Shown: piece after piece, positions 1-11,394 of the stretch | How positions within the stretch are numbered: the stretch's first letter is position 1 | Layout: each line of letters starts with the position of its first letter | From: Sebastes aleutianus | Lineage: Eukaryota; Chordata; Actinopteri; Perciformes; Sebastidae | Assembly (NCBI GenBank): GCA_916700875.1 | Contig: CAKAKS010000060.1 | Span: forward strand, 34,048,804-34,112,803 | Reading direction: 5' to 3' | DNA: 64,000 nt | The notes under the pieces: generated by a model | What the model was told of the DNA's origin: nothing | Database searches by the model: none | The model's input: only the letters and a program-made list of their open reading frames with translations | Made by a program: the position numbers and the translations under genes

Positions 1-55
1 ACCACCTGGTCCTGGGCGGGAGGCTCGTCTATTGGCTGCCTGTCTACAGACCAGA
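1..55 (+). CDS. trmt11: TRMT11 antepenultimate coding exon (5' end cut by window)
   Basis: Reading from base 3 gives HLVLGGRLVYWLPVYRP followed by two bases (GA) of a split Glu codon. The donor GTGAGT lies at 56-61. The exon probably starts upstream of the window, because no acceptor is visible. GGRLVYWLPVY is the recognisable TRMT11 block. Confidence 0.93.
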
Positions 56-2498
56 GTGAGTATACGTGCTTATTGTATGGCTGATAATATAAAGGTCTTT
101 CAGAATGATGAGCCTCTCACAGTAACATGCAGCTCTTTAAAGCTGATTTCTGTTATCTGAGCGCTCAAACTGGCCCTGTGACCCGCTTTGTTGTTGAAAA
201 ACAGGCTTTGATGCATTGAGATTTATATATTGATACTAGATTTGAAGTTTACTTTGTCTTCATAATCCCTGTTTCCACCGCAGGAACTTTCCCCCGGAAC
301 TAGGAACCTTTTGAGGAACTGATTGCGTTTCGACCGCAGGAACCAGGGTCTAAATTAATTATTAATTATTACCTAATAAGTTACGGGGCCTTTTACCCCC
401 CAAAAAAGTCCTGGTCAGGGGGTAGCACTTTCTAAAAGTATTGAAATCTTTGGGCTGGAGTTTGGATGACCGTCGCTGATTGGTAAAACACACAATGGCT
501 TCAACTGGTGTACCGCTTCATTCATAAACAAGGATGTACTCTAGTATGGGTTTAGGACGAGGGGAGAACATTTCTCTTTGTTTGATGACATTGAAAGTAA
601 AGTTAGTTTTTGCTTTCGGCCTCCCGACTCATAAAAAAACAGACAGAATAAGAAAGACAGATCGCGAGAGGTAACGCTAGAAGAGAGAGACAGCGCGACG
701 GTGCTGTAAGTAAGAGAAAGAAGAAGTTATTTTCTGATTGTTTCAATCTGAAGCACAAATAAATAACTATCAGACTCTCAACTGATGATTTACTGTGGAG
801 ACAGACGCTCTCAGTTTCATTTTCCTCCTCTGCGTTTCATTCATGACATCCAACGTGCATCAGTAAATACTGTGCAGCTGTAAATGTGATGAAACCAAAG
901 GTTGATATTGGGAACTCCTCTTGCTGGTGCAGATAATCATTTGTATCAATAGGGGGCAGGCTCAGACCATAAACCAGAACTGCACAATACAGGCTTGACA
1001 TGATGAGCACCACCTACAACATTTACATCTAATAATCTGTCGACCTAATGAATCGCCCAAATAGTCAAACAAGGATTATAATGTAAACACAATTACATTT
1101 TATTAAATCTAATAACGGCATGTAATTAAATCTGTAAATGAATTGTGGAGAAGAGTGAATGTAACACGGACGGCAGTAAATCTCTCACAGAAGAAGGAAG
1201 GTCCAAGGCACTCCTCTAGCCAAAAGATAAAAAGCCTTTAATCAGATGTTTCATTGTGAAATACTAAAAACAGACGCTGGCACATTTTGAGAGGGGTTAC
1301 AACGAGGGGTGGAACGGTTCACAAAATTCACGGTTGGGTTCATATCAAGGTTTTCTGTTCGGTTCGGTACATTTCTGTTACAGCGAGGAGGTCATGTTCT
1401 GATTTCAACATACTTTTCATTTATTTGGTAAAAATAAGTAATGGTTTATGGCTTACATAAGGAACATAAACACTTTATTGTCAAATCTTAATTGAAAGAA
1501 TATTATAGGTCCTCTACAGTTTTTAGTGCAAACAAAAAATGCAGCTTTATTATTTTCATATAAATAAGATGTAATTATAAACTAAGGCCATACATTGAAG
1601 CAGAAGCTCTTTCAGAGTCGTCTGGCACATAGAGGTCTTTCCCACTCGGGGGTTTCTACCCTCCAGCGTTTCCCCGTAGCACTCTTCCATTCCCGCTCCT
1701 ATAAAACATCGTCCTGCGTGTGTAACCACCTGTGTGAATGACGGTGTTTGTACAGAGTAGCATACAGGTGTGTTGAGGTTTACCTGCTCTAACAGCTGAG
1801 TCACAGAAAACCACATGACAGCTCCGGCTGTATGAGGCGGCTCTCCTGAAACACAGTTGTGCATTGTTTAAACGTTGTTTAAACGTTGTGTGTACGAGCA
1901 GAACGTGAAGTGCTGACTGGAGGTGCAGGTGTTTGACTGTGAAGGTATGAACCACAACAGACGGACGGCAGCAGCAACGGACGTTTGGGGAATAAAAACC
2001 CCCCCGCAGGGCTGGAACTCCTTCTGGTCGCTGATTATAAGAGCTGGAAGGAGATGAGATAATCCTGCATCCTCTGGTTTTTAGCGTGTGTGTGAGAGAA
2101 AGAAGGAGCTCGTGTACAGACACACCATGCGTTTGTCTCTGTGTGTATGCATCCGTACATACATGCATGAATGCGTGTGGTCTCGTGCATACATGTGTGT
2201 CATCATGTTCACACATTTGTCTTTGCTACTCATCTACCGGTGCTCGACTCCGTGCCCGTCAGAGCGCCGTGCCAAAATAAACGTCGGAGGTCAGGCTGGT
2301 CAGATATGTCAACTATCTGTGTCTGCAGTCTGACCTGTGTGTGTGTGTGTTTCTGTGTACAATCACATGTGTGTGTGTAAACCCAGACGTAGCCTGTCTC
2401 CTGGGCCTAATCTGGGGCTCTACAGGGGAGATATCGTGTTTCTGTCACCCCCACATATGTGTGTATCTGCGTCCACGGCTGTGATAGAAACAGGGGGG

Positions 2499-2533
<35 letters not shown>

Positions 2534-5500
2534 ATGATGACAGGTGACACAAAGTTCTGTCATCAGAAGACAGCGTCTAGACCAGGTCGGACCTCTTAAA
2601 CTCTCTTTCTCTTTCTCCCCTTAAAAAATAAATGAAGGAGGGAAAACGTATGAAGACAGATGATGTAATCTCAGTCATCACGGCCATAAAGTCACCTAAT
2701 TACAACATAAACAAGTGAAGAGAGGAAATAAAGTGGCTGTACTGTCAGAAGTAAGGGGATACGGATAAATGAGCCATGTTTTCATTTCCAGGTCATCATT
2801 TTTTAACTCCGCATTTTGGCAAATCTCTTTAAGTGACACTGGCTCCTCTACTAGAGGCTCCTCTCCTCTGCTTCAGCATCACATTTTACATGAAATCGAG
2901 AGCATAAATTGGCTTGATAAACAACACAAAACAATGACAGATATTGCCAGAAACCCTCACAGGTACTGCATTTAGCATAAAACAATATGCTCCAATCATA
3001 ACATGGCAAACTGCAGCCCAACAGGCAACAACAGCTGTCAGTGTGTCAGTGTGCTGACTTGACTATGACTTGCCCCAAACTGCATGTGATGATCATAAAG
3101 TGGGCATGTCTGTAAAGGGGAGACTCGTGGGTACCCATAGAACCCATTTACATTCACTGATCTGGAGGTCAGAGGTCAAGGGACCCCTTTGAAAATGGAC
3201 ACGACAGTTTTTCCTCAACAAAATTTAGTGTAAGTTTGGAGTGTTATTTAACCTCCTTCACTACCAGCTAGTCTGACCTGGTTGGTACCGATGGATTCAT
3301 CAGGTTTACTAGATTCATATTATTCAGTATCTTCACTCTGGCTTTAAAATTGAGCTGCTACAAGCTCGCAAACTCAAGTTGCATTAATGCGTTAAAGAAA
3401 TTAGTGTTGTTAAAATGAATTTCACTGTTATTATTTTTACAGTTTTAAGTGTCATATAGAATAAAATCAACAAAGGCATCCCCATTGCAAAAAGAAATAA
3501 ATCTAGTTTAAATGAGTGTGAGACAGATGAAGCCCTGAGCGGAGGCATTCTGTGTGAAAGTGTCCTTTACAGAGACTCTGAAAGACAACCCGATCTGCCT
3601 CCACTGAGACGTCAACACGAGCTCAACCGGTCTAATGACTCCTGATTGACAGGAGAGAATTATCACCTGGCTGCATCACCGTTAAGTCACCCTGACGACC
3701 AAACATCCCGCCGCCGCAGAGGCCCACATGCGGCCATGGCAACGGGGCAGACAAACAGCGACGCTCAAATCTGGCTTTGAGTCGGGACCGTTGCTACTGT
3801 GACGGCGGCGAGGAGAAAGCGCCGCTGACACAAATATGCAAACACGTACATCATCCGCTGTTAATAGGCCCTAACCTGGCCTGGCTGGTGATGACAGAGC
3901 CAGCGGACGACCTGTCAGGTCACACTCACTTTTTCCACCTTCACCTTCAACAAAGTGAGCTCCGTTAGCTTCAGCAGCCGTGGTTACGCCGCGCTGGTCG
4001 AATGTTTAGTGATTCGTTTGGTGGGAGAGAAACAGAAAGAGACATGGAGGGAGGAAGGAGAGACAGGGGAACGGGCGGCAAAGAGAGTTGGCGGTAGTTT
4101 GGTAGTAATTTGAACAGGATTAGTCCGTCTGTGTCCCAGCAGCCGTTTTATGGCCTCCAGACAGAACAGGAAGAGCATCGTTTTCACAAAGGCCTGAAAC
4201 TTTCCTCTCATTTAGCTCTTTAGGTGGGATTGGAGTTGCTCTACCTCTGTTGTCTTGACCGATGTGTGTGTGTGTGTTTCCTTGTTCAGGTACTGTGAGG
4301 AGATGGTGCCTCTCCACCCGTGTCTCCGGATCATCAGTAACTGTGAGCAGACTCTCTCCAGTCACACCTCCCGACGCCTGATCACCATGGAGAAGATCAA
4401 GAAGCCTGAGGTGGGTTCATTATGTGCTTTTCAATGGGTTTGCTTTACAGCTGAAAACAATTACAGGGCTCAACAATAATGGTACGTGTCCATAGCCTCC
4501 GTGCTTTCCACGCTCCCCATTCATCGTCTATGTAAGCAGCCGCGCAATGCATTCTGGTAGCGTGGCGTCGCGATTCGAGAGACTAGGCGTCACGACGCCT
4601 GCTCCTTATTTGCATAAAGTTGAGGGCTCGTCTACTTTATGCAAATCACAGGCGTCTGACGCTACTCGCCGCCTCTCCAAACTCCCGAGGATCTTTTAAA
4701 ATAAACGTTGTTGATCCAAAATAAAGACAGATTCATCAACTGCGTGGATTATTTCTCGCCTCAAATGTTTTCAGAAACACATTTCAGTGAACTATTTACG
4801 TGAAATAAGAGAAGAAAGTTTCCAAACGAGCCTCCATACTGGTTCCGGTTTGAAAGCTGGGAGCAGCAGCCAACGGCGGGAAAGCGTTCGTCCAATCAGG
4901 AGCCGAGTGCCTTGTTTCTAGGGGCAGCACACCAAGCGTCCAATGCTGGGAAGCGTCGCGTCCCCTCGCGATAAAAAAAAACCTGTGGACACGTACCATC
5001 AGGGTTGCCCGCTTGCCCGGAGCAAGTAAAATACCACGTCAGGCTAGTAAATCTAGCTGAGCAAATGGCGGCGGGTAAAGACAAAGTTTATGAGCTGAAG
5101 CGAGTATTTCAGTTATCCTGTAAACAGGAGTTTAGTCGGTTGGTATTAGAGAGGATGTGGGCGAAACTCCACATTAATTTACTTAAACTTAGATTAAACA
5201 TGACAGTTCACTTTAGTCTTTGTTGCTGTTTGATAACTGCTAATAAATAAAACAGTTTCTATAGGGGCAAGTAGAAACTGACTTTAGGCATGTAGATATC
5301 TGACCCACTTGCCCAACCAGGCTACTGAAAACAAAACATTAATGTTGAACCTGAATTAATCAGTTGAATAAGAATTAGTTGCTTTTCTTTGTCATATTTT
5401 AGTAAAGTGAGAACATTAGAACAGACCTGGTTTTGGTCTGTTGGTTGGAGCTTATTTCAATAAGTCACCTTTGGGCTCTGGGAAAATATAAAACTACTAT

Positions 5501-7610
5501 TTTCCAACATATTATAGACAAAATGATTTACTGTGAACAAAATTGCAGAATAATCAATAATGAAGTTATCGTTAGTGTTCATGAAGGCCTGTGTTTGAGC
5601 TTATCTGGAGATGCATGTTTATCTAAAAAAAACAATTCTGCATAAAATTTATTTTCATAACTTTATTTCTTCCTTTAGGTATCGTCGTTGTTCTGCAGTA
5701 GCACACATACAGTATATACTTGCATTGGTTTGGTTAATGTGCAGCAAAACAAGTCATTCTACAGGATTTAAAACACACATTTGTCTGCTAATGTGTGTTT
5801 GGCTATAATTTAATTTTATATATCCTTTGATTGGACTTCTTCTTCGATATGTTGTTTTAAGTTATGTATTTTATCTGCACATTACCAACCAGAATGTGTT
5901 TACAGTTTTAGTATGTGAGCATGAACAGAAGCACAGATATGACTTCATGTAAAACGAGAGCATGTGTGTGTGTCTGTTCTTTCATCTTCTTTCTTTTTTA
6001 CGTGTAGTTCATAGAAATGTTTGTATATGTAACCACATAAGTATGTCATGTACGTGTATATAGTATGTCTTTATGTCTTTGACATGTCATCCCAATGGCA
6101 GTGATGGTGTCTCCGTGTCTGTCTGCGGGTAAATCCTCTCCATCTGGCTGTGATTGGCTCATTTCTTTTATACTGGAACTCTAAATGGTTTAATCACACA
6201 TCGTATGGAAAACAATCCATCTTTGGATCTGACATCTCATTCCACTCCAAAACCCCAAATTGCTCCCAAAAAGGGCCGCGTGTGTGACACGCACACAGAA
6301 ACACAGCAACACAGAAACACAGCTGTACAGCTGTTTGATCTTATCTGACTGCCGTCTATCTCAGGTCGCAGAGTTTCTCCCTCCCAAATAGAACATAATC
6401 AGCACCTATCTGCACTCATTCATCAGGGATCACAGCTTTGTGTGTCTGTGTGTGCGTGTGTGTACACCTAAATGTGTTTGTGTGGCTGTGATACACGCGC
6501 ACGTGTCCACACTGTGTCTGTGATTTGACAATAATGGGGCCAGACTAATTACTGTAAAACGTTTCCTGCTAAAGTAGTGCAGAGAATCCTCACATTTACT
6601 GATTTATAGGGTGTGACAAAATGTGTTTGGTGGCCTTAAATGACTTGTTTGCCTAATTTGTTGCTTATTTCTACTGTTAGTTGTTTTTAGTTATGCCCCT
6701 CTGTCCTTATGAATTTGGGGTTCATGGTTACGTTGTCAGTCTCGCTACCCGGAGTTTTCCCTCCGAGTGGTCATGGAAACTGTTTCCAGGTTGCTTGGCA
6801 GCATCGGCAAGCAGAAGTAGAGGTGTTGCTGACAAATTACAGGCCCAGCGTTGGAGTCATCACTTCCAACTCAGCTCACCTCATTATTCCTCCTCCCAGC
6901 ATCTCTCTTCCTCCCTTCATCCCTCCGTTGACCAGCGGCTACCTTACAGCCAAGACAAACTGTTTAACCGAATGGATTCATAACAGTTCATATACATTGT
7001 TAATATACACGAGCACGGCGCCGTTCCTCCGTGCAAACATGGAGAAAGTATGCAAACCTTGTGATGCTAATATTATACAGACATGTAGCGGGAGTTGACT
7101 GGAAGGAAGGAAGAGCTGTTTCAACATTTACATCCAAATGTAATGGTATTAATATAGTGTTAGCAAAGTCTTAACACATGCTCCTTTTGGGGGGAAAGGA
7201 ACCAGTAGCTGCCTGTTTTTATTTACTTATTTTATTTCTCTCGTAACATTCTTTAACAAGCCGTGAATGTGAATAACAAGATGTATCTAGAAGCTGGAGA
7301 ACGTCTTGTTCTTACTATTAAAACCAGTGGAGGGTGATGTATTCCACGACGTATAATGTGACTAACTGCTGCAATGTAAGAAGTTGTGTGTTTTTTCTAA
7401 TTGGGGGAAAACAGGCAGCATTATCTTCATCAGTTCAGAACGATAACATCTACATGTGTCTCTCTCCAGGAACTGGACAGCCTGTCTCCTGTAGCAGACC
7501 CAGCCTTCAGCGCCTACCAGGGACACAACGCCTTCAGAGAGAAGTACTTCAGCGGACTGAACAAGAGATGCATCAAGGACGACAACAAACCCGTCGTCAA
7601 CGGAGAGTGA
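1..7610 (+). CDS. trmt11: TRMT11, 3' part (last three coding exons, joined 1-55, 4290-4410, 7470-7610)
   Basis: TRMT11 is the catalytic, S-adenosylmethionine-dependent subunit that, with TRMT112, makes N2-methylguanosine at position 10 of tRNAs. The visible product is the C-terminal 104 residues. It begins with HLVLGGRLVYWLPV, a strand-loop of the Rossmann-fold methyltransferase domain, continues with HPCLRIISNCEQTLSSHTSR and RRLITMEKIKK, and ends with the YQGHNAFREKYFSGLNKR block and a short acidic/polar tail. These blocks match vertebrate TRMT11 as I remember it, in the same order. All junctions are GT-AG and phases agree (2/1, then 0/0), which confirms the model. The start codon, THUMP domain and catalytic motif lie upstream of the window. 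The introns are 4234 and 3059 bp and carry several transposon remnants. No frameshift or premature stop is seen, so the gene looks functional. Confidence 0.95.
268..430. repeat. MITE-like fragment (TGTTTCCACCGCAGGAAC type)
   Basis: The segment has two close variants of a TTTC(C/G)ACCGCAGGAAC motif, around 282 and 328, and is of a kind I recognise as an abundant teleost short element. The far end is not located, so only the recognisable part is given. It lies in the TRMT11 intron. Confidence 0.45.
1300..1395. repeat. hAT-like terminal fragment (GGGGTGGAACGGTTC type)
   Basis: GGTGGAACGGTTCACAAAAT followed by a further GGTTCGGTAC motif resembles the terminal region of hAT-type non-autonomous elements. 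The other end was not found. The assignment is from memory and is tentative. Confidence 0.3.
2501..2532. repeat. (TG)16 microsatellite
   Basis: Pure dinucleotide run in the TRMT11 intron, within a wider TG-rich stretch from about 2080 to 2540. Confidence 0.95.
2920..3430 (+). mobile_element. Non-autonomous DNA element, family R1, copy 1
   Basis: Matches the 18.85-19.5 kb copy in reverse complement over about 450 bp. Shared blocks include GGGTACCCATAGAACCCATT, CTGGAGGTCAGAGGTCAAGG and GGTTGGTACCGATGGATTCA. Both terminal motifs (TAGGGCTGTC and GACAGCCCTA, seen in other copies) are lost here. It has no coding capacity. It is one of eight copies in the window and lies in the first visible TRMT11 intron. 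Confidence 0.8.
4290..4410 (+). CDS. trmt11: TRMT11 penultimate coding exon
   Basis: The acceptor is a pyrimidine tract ending TTCAG at 4289. The first base completes the Glu codon split in the previous exon. Forty codons follow (YCEEMVPLHP...MEKIKKPE), ending in phase 0 at a GAG|GTGGGT donor. The 121-bp length and the NCEQ...SSHTSRRLITME block fit TRMT11. The open frame runs on past 4410 only into intron sequence. Confidence 0.95.
4480..4998. mobile_element. 519-bp MITE with 16-bp terminal inverted repeats
   Basis: The left end TGGTACGTGTCCATAG and the right end, reverse complemented TGGTACGTGTCCACAG, match in 15 of 16 bases. The interior is non-coding and contains an inverted ATTTGCATAAAGT / ACTTTATGCAAAT pair around 4608-4646. 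Flanking TAA (left) and TCA (right) could be a decayed 3-bp target duplication, as in PIF/Harbinger elements, but this is inference. It starts 70 bp after TRMT11 exon 4290-4410. Confidence 0.8.
5000..5325 (+). repeat. Interspersed repeat carrying an ATGGCGGC...GTAAAGACAAAG block, copy 1
   Basis: Shares several blocks with 15190-15560: the GGTAAAGACAAAGTTTAT segment, CAGGAGTTTAGT, GAGAGGATGTGGGC(G/T)AAACTCCA, AATAAATAAAACA and a GACTTT(A/G)GGCA end. It lies directly against the 4480-4998 MITE. The ends contain CTTGCCC motifs on both sides, possibly weak inverted termini. The class is unknown. Confidence 0.65.
7470..7610 (+). CDS. trmt11: TRMT11 terminal coding exon with stop
   Basis: The acceptor is CTCTCTCCAG at 7469. 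There are 46 codons plus TGA (7608-7610), encoding ELDSLSPVADPAF, then the conserved YQGHNAFREKYFSG segment, then a polar tail ending VVNGE. The exon starts in phase 0, matching the preceding donor. The stretch before YQGHN and the final ~12 residues look variable, which is what I would expect at the C-terminus of this family. Confidence 0.95.
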   Translation, partial: ELDSLSPVADPAFSAYQGHNAFREKYFSGLNKRCIKDDNKPVVNGE

Positions 7611-7825
7611 ACCGACCGACGGACCTCAACATGAAGCGTCTTTATAGAAGCGGACAGAAGAATCAGATGGACGTGGTCGTCAGTGGACTCAAAGACGGGA
7701 ACAAACTGATGACATATTTGTTACAGTTTTCATTTTTTAAATCTTTCTCACTATTTTAATTATGATTATTTGTATGCTTGTACTTACTGCTTTGCAAATA
7801 AATGGATAAAATACAAATATCCTGT
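7611..7825 (+). other. trmt11: TRMT11 3' UTR
   Basis: The UTR follows the TGA stop directly. It is about 190 nt to a canonical AATAAA at 7797-7802, so cleavage is expected roughly 10-30 nt later. No competing signal is seen before it. The UTR end is inferred from the signal only. Confidence 0.7.
7797..7802 (+). terminator. trmt11: Polyadenylation signal AATAAA of TRMT11
   Basis: This is a canonical AATAAA hexamer in an AT-rich context, 187 nt after the stop. A T/G-containing stretch follows within 40 nt. It is the first good signal downstream of the stop codon. Confidence 0.75.
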
Positions 7826-7934
7826 ACTGAGTGCTGACGGTTACTACTAGAGATAGTTGACTGCCTGAATGGTAAATGCAGCTTTACTTAATACTTTACA
7901 AAACAATGTTTAAAAGGGAACATGGTGTAAAACG

Positions 7935-8402
7935 TTAAAGAGGTACTGCAGTGATATAGTAGTACACTTTATCCATAAGGTTGATAGAAAGGAACGGTAT
8001 AAATGGAAGCAGCAGAGGCTGAGATATCCCGACTTTTAGTCACTGATCTAGTTTAAGCTCTAAAAAGAATGGATCCTAAATTTCCCATAATGCAACTTGA
8101 TAGCATCTTTAGCAGCTGAACAAGACATTTTAGGCGACCAAAATGTTAATATCAACTTTCATGAACTGAAAACATACCGACAAAAGACGAAAACACGGAC
8201 AACGCTGTGGTAGCGACCTGTCAATCAGCAGGTAGCCCCGCCCTAAAGCATCCCCTGCTTTATGGTCTATCTGACTCTAAATGGGACCATCATTTACTAA
8301 ATGAACATCATGCTGTATTGAAGAAGACTTGAAACTAGCGATTGAGACCATAAACTCATGTTTACAATGTTTACTGAGGTAATAAATCAAGAGAGAAGTA
8401 GG
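7935..8402 (+). mobile_element. Teleost interspersed repeat, left part, interrupted by a MITE
   Basis: Starts at TTAAAGAGGTACTGCAGTG just after the TRMT11 3' UTR. I recognise the body (for example AATGAACATCATGCTGTATT and GAAGACTTGAAACTAGCG) as an abundant teleost repeat. Its normal continuation resumes at 8994 after the inserted MITE. A TTAA sits at its left edge. Confidence 0.65.
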
Positions 8403-8993
8403 CTTGGTATTAACATGCGTCCTCAGTGATCGGATCACAAGTGGTTAGCTTTAAGTACGTCTGTTCACATCTGGCATTAGAATGCGTCTCCACATGCGTC
8501 TTCAGTGGCCGCTTGTGATCTGATCTCACTTCCCCGCTCTATATGCAAATAAACACGTAGTAAACACACGGTTAATACAGCAGCCGTTGTGACGTAATAT
8601 TACAGGAATATCAGTAGTAATATCCTACATATTAGTTAATTCTGGTACATTGTATTAACATCAAAATAAAGGTTATTGTACTGGCGGTCCCCAGGGACCT
8701 CCGCGCCGCCGGCACCGCTGCTTTTGCCAGACAACAGCGAGGTACAGCGCTCCAGAGAGCCGGGAGGACAGAGAAAAGGCGGGCGGGCAGGAGCGGCGGA
8801 ACAAAAACACAGAAACATATCTGACAGGATGATAATAATTCACTTCCTGTTCCACCTCTGAATGTGGTCTGAAAGATCCCCAATCTCTATGCGTCCTTAA
8901 TGCATCTTGAGTGCGTTCACACCTGTACTTAGAGCTGACCACTTGTGATGGGATCACTGAGGACGCATGTTAATACCAGGTGTGAACAGGGCC
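8403..8993. mobile_element. MITE with ~45-bp terminal inverted repeats, nested in the 7.9-9.1 kb repeat
   Basis: The left arm begins at 8404 (TTGGTATTAACATGCGTCCT...CAAGTGGTTAGC). The right arm, reverse complemented, reads CTGGTATTAACATGCGTCCT...CAAGTGGTCAGC, nearly identical over about 45 bp. The right end continues through GGTGTGAACAGGGCC. The matching left extension is missing, so the left terminus looks truncated. The interior has no meaningful ORF. The element splits a larger repeat whose halves abut it. Confidence 0.8.
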
Positions 8994-9110
8994 GTAGACT
9001 TCTATACAACCAGAGGAGTCGCCCCCTGCTGGCTGCTAGAGAGAATGACAGTTTAAGACTCTTCCTCATTGGCTTCTTTTCTCAGATCCGGAGGTAGCCG
9101 TCCGCTCAGC
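8994..9110 (+). mobile_element. Teleost interspersed repeat, right part
   Basis: TAGACTTCTATACAACCAGA followed by GTCGCCCCCTGCTGGCTGCT is the usual continuation, as I remember it, of the repeat interrupted at 8402. The host lost or never had the short segment between the two halves. Confidence 0.6.
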
Positions 9111-9867
9111 AGCAGCAGAGCCTGAATACTCTAAAAGCAGAATGTCTAACTGTAATTAGAGCCGCGGTCCTCCTTTATTCAGACAAAGGCAGCATGTTTA
9201 GGCGAGAGAGGCCTCCCCGTGCAGGCCTAAACGACAGGGCGTCCCCACCTCGCCACACACCGCTACAGTTAGTCAGCAGCTTTTGTTGTTTTCCAACCAC
9301 AGTTTACATGCAGCCCGGCTCATTATTCATCTCCTGAGAGCGACGCAGCAGGCCTTTATGTACATTACCCCCTTCCCTTCGCTCTGTTTATCAGTCGGGC
9401 CTCTGCCTCTCCACCACACACTTCCCCCCCGTTCGCACTGCTTCACAGCGAGAGAGTTCCAGGCACCATCACATGATACCCGGCTCGCCATCGTTTGCGG
9501 TGCTCGTTGTTTACGGTTCCCACAGTGCCCTTTTGTTGTACATCATCATCAAGCCAAATCAAATGATTCCCCAAGACAGTTAGAGACTTCGCCTTTCTCT
9601 GCTCACCACTTCTGTCCTCGCTCTCTCTCTCTCTTGGCGTTTCTTTGCTCGTCACATGTTAAATGAGCGCCGTGTTCACCACAACAGAAGATTTGTTGAA
9701 GATGGTAGTTTTAACACAGTTCTTCTATTGCTGTGTTTGAGGATCGCTGCGTGTGTGTCACAGTGATAAACCATGTTCTCAAAAGCCCTCGGTCTCCAGT
9801 GATGCAGACTGTAATTAGAGGGAGGGGGGGTTCCTAATTCTGTCCAGACGTTGTAGAAATGCTGCTT

Positions 9868-9909
<42 letters not shown>

Positions 9910-10004
9910 ATGTGAGATCTGGTTGAGTTTAATGTTGGATGCTAACTGCAGCAGAGACGTTTCCTGGTGTAATTCAGTGGCAATAAAATGATTTGGACAT
10001 AACC
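9111..10004. other. No gene; includes a (TG)n tract
   Basis: No splice-flanked ORF or known repeat was recognised except the (TG)n at 9875-9907. The 9180-9400 portion is moderately GC-rich with unique-looking sequence. Confidence 0.5.
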
Positions 10005-10650
10005 TGTAAATTAAAGCTGCGAGTAGCGATGAACGTGCCCTCGCACCTTCCCACGTGTCGGGGGATTACTGACGGGACGGAGATTGATGTGGCCAGGCAC
10101 AATGAAACTGAGATGAGTCCAGTGACGCCTGCCACAAGACTATACGACAAACGGTTCATGAGTTATGAAAGGGGGCGTGGCTAACGTCTTGGGGCGGGGC
10201 TATGAGTCTATATTGACATGTAAATGTCCTCAGGACTGGATCCTTATCATGCCTGAGAAATCTGGGGCTGATCGGACTATGCACAGTGGAGTTGCAACAA
10301 CTTCCTGTTTCATGGCGAATGGCTCAAAATATTGGCCACGGTCAGGTCAATAAGTGAAAACTCACCATTTCAATAACTTTTCATCCTGAAGGTCTTAAGA
10401 AGGTCTTGACCAAATTTAAAGTCGATCTGATTAAATCTGTAGGAGGAGTTTGTTAAAGTACGCGGCCTATAAAACGCTTAAAATGGGCAAAAATCGAAAT
10501 AAAAAATGGCTGACTTCCTGTTGAGTTTTGGGCATACCTCCAAGAGGCTTTTTGGTGCGTCTCCACATGTTACATCTGTCTGCCAAATTTCATACATGTA
10601 GGTGAAACCAGAGCGAGGGGCTCAATTTGTCCAACTTTCCAGTCCACCAT
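10005..10650 (+). mobile_element. Interspersed repeat R2 (GGGGGCGTGGCTAACGTC type), copy 1
   Basis: Begins TTAAAGCTGCGAGTAGCGAT and shares GGGGGCGTGGCTAACGTCTT, TCTATATTGACATGTAAA, GGAGGAGTTTGTTAAAGTAC and TTTTGGGCATACCTCCAAGA with 17405-18015. It is about 650 bp and has no coding frame. It contains an extra block (about 10228-10425) that is absent from copy 2. The class is not known to me. Confidence 0.75.
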
Positions 10651-10999
10651 TGGTCTTGACCTCACGATCCCCCAGAATCCCTCTGTCTTTGTTACTCTGT
10701 GTGATGAAGTTGTATTTATAGCAACAGAGACGGATCTATTCCTCCTCTATCACCTCCAGCAGCTCTCCCAGCCTCCTCTTCACCTCCTCACCTCTGCCCT
10801 CTCCTCCTCCTCTCTCCTCTGTCATCTACAGACCTCTCTTTTTCTCAAAGGGGAACTCCCTGTAGGAGGCGAGGGCCGCTGTTTTGGAACAATGGCTCCT
10901 GATTAAACTCCCCTCCGTCTGAAAGTGACCTTCAGACTGCTGAATCAGCCGGTACACTATGAGAACCGTACGACACACACACACAACCAATATATAACT
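10651..10999. other. No gene recognised
   Basis: Contains a pyrimidine-rich CCTCCTCT stretch (10740-10830) and nothing else that I can assign. Confidence 0.5.
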
Positions 11000-11394
11000 T
11001 TAAAGCAGCAGTAGTCAGTATATTTTTGGCATCATTGAGCAAACATCCCATAATAATCTTTCAGCATATTGTAATTCAAGTGTTCTGAGAGGAAACTAGA
11101 CTTCTGCTCTCCTCATGGCTCTGTTTTCAGGCTTTAGAACATCTAGCCCGTGACGGGAGACTTTGACCAATCACAGGTCATTTCAGAGAGAGAGAGCGTT
11201 CCTATTGGCTGTGCTCCGGTCATGTGAACAGAACTTGGCGTTCCTTCACCAGATTTCACAATGGCGGCGGCGTCACAAACGTTCTCATTTTACAGCTAAA
11301 CCGTGCACTACAAGATGATTCTGAGAACATCTGAGGAGAGAAATAGACATTAACGTAACAGAATATTGATTCATATTTGATCAGCGCTGCCTAG
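11000..11394 (+). mobile_element. TTAA-flanked MITE family (AGC(A/T)GCAGTAG...), truncated copy
   Basis: Shares a block of about 200 bp with 55932-56457, including CGTTCCTATTGGCTGTGCTC, CAATGGCGGCGGCGTCACAA, AGCTAAACCGTGCACTACAA and TTCATATTTGATCAGCGCTG. It begins with TTAA at 11000-11003. Its right end is replaced by another repeat (11395-11509). Confidence 0.75.
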
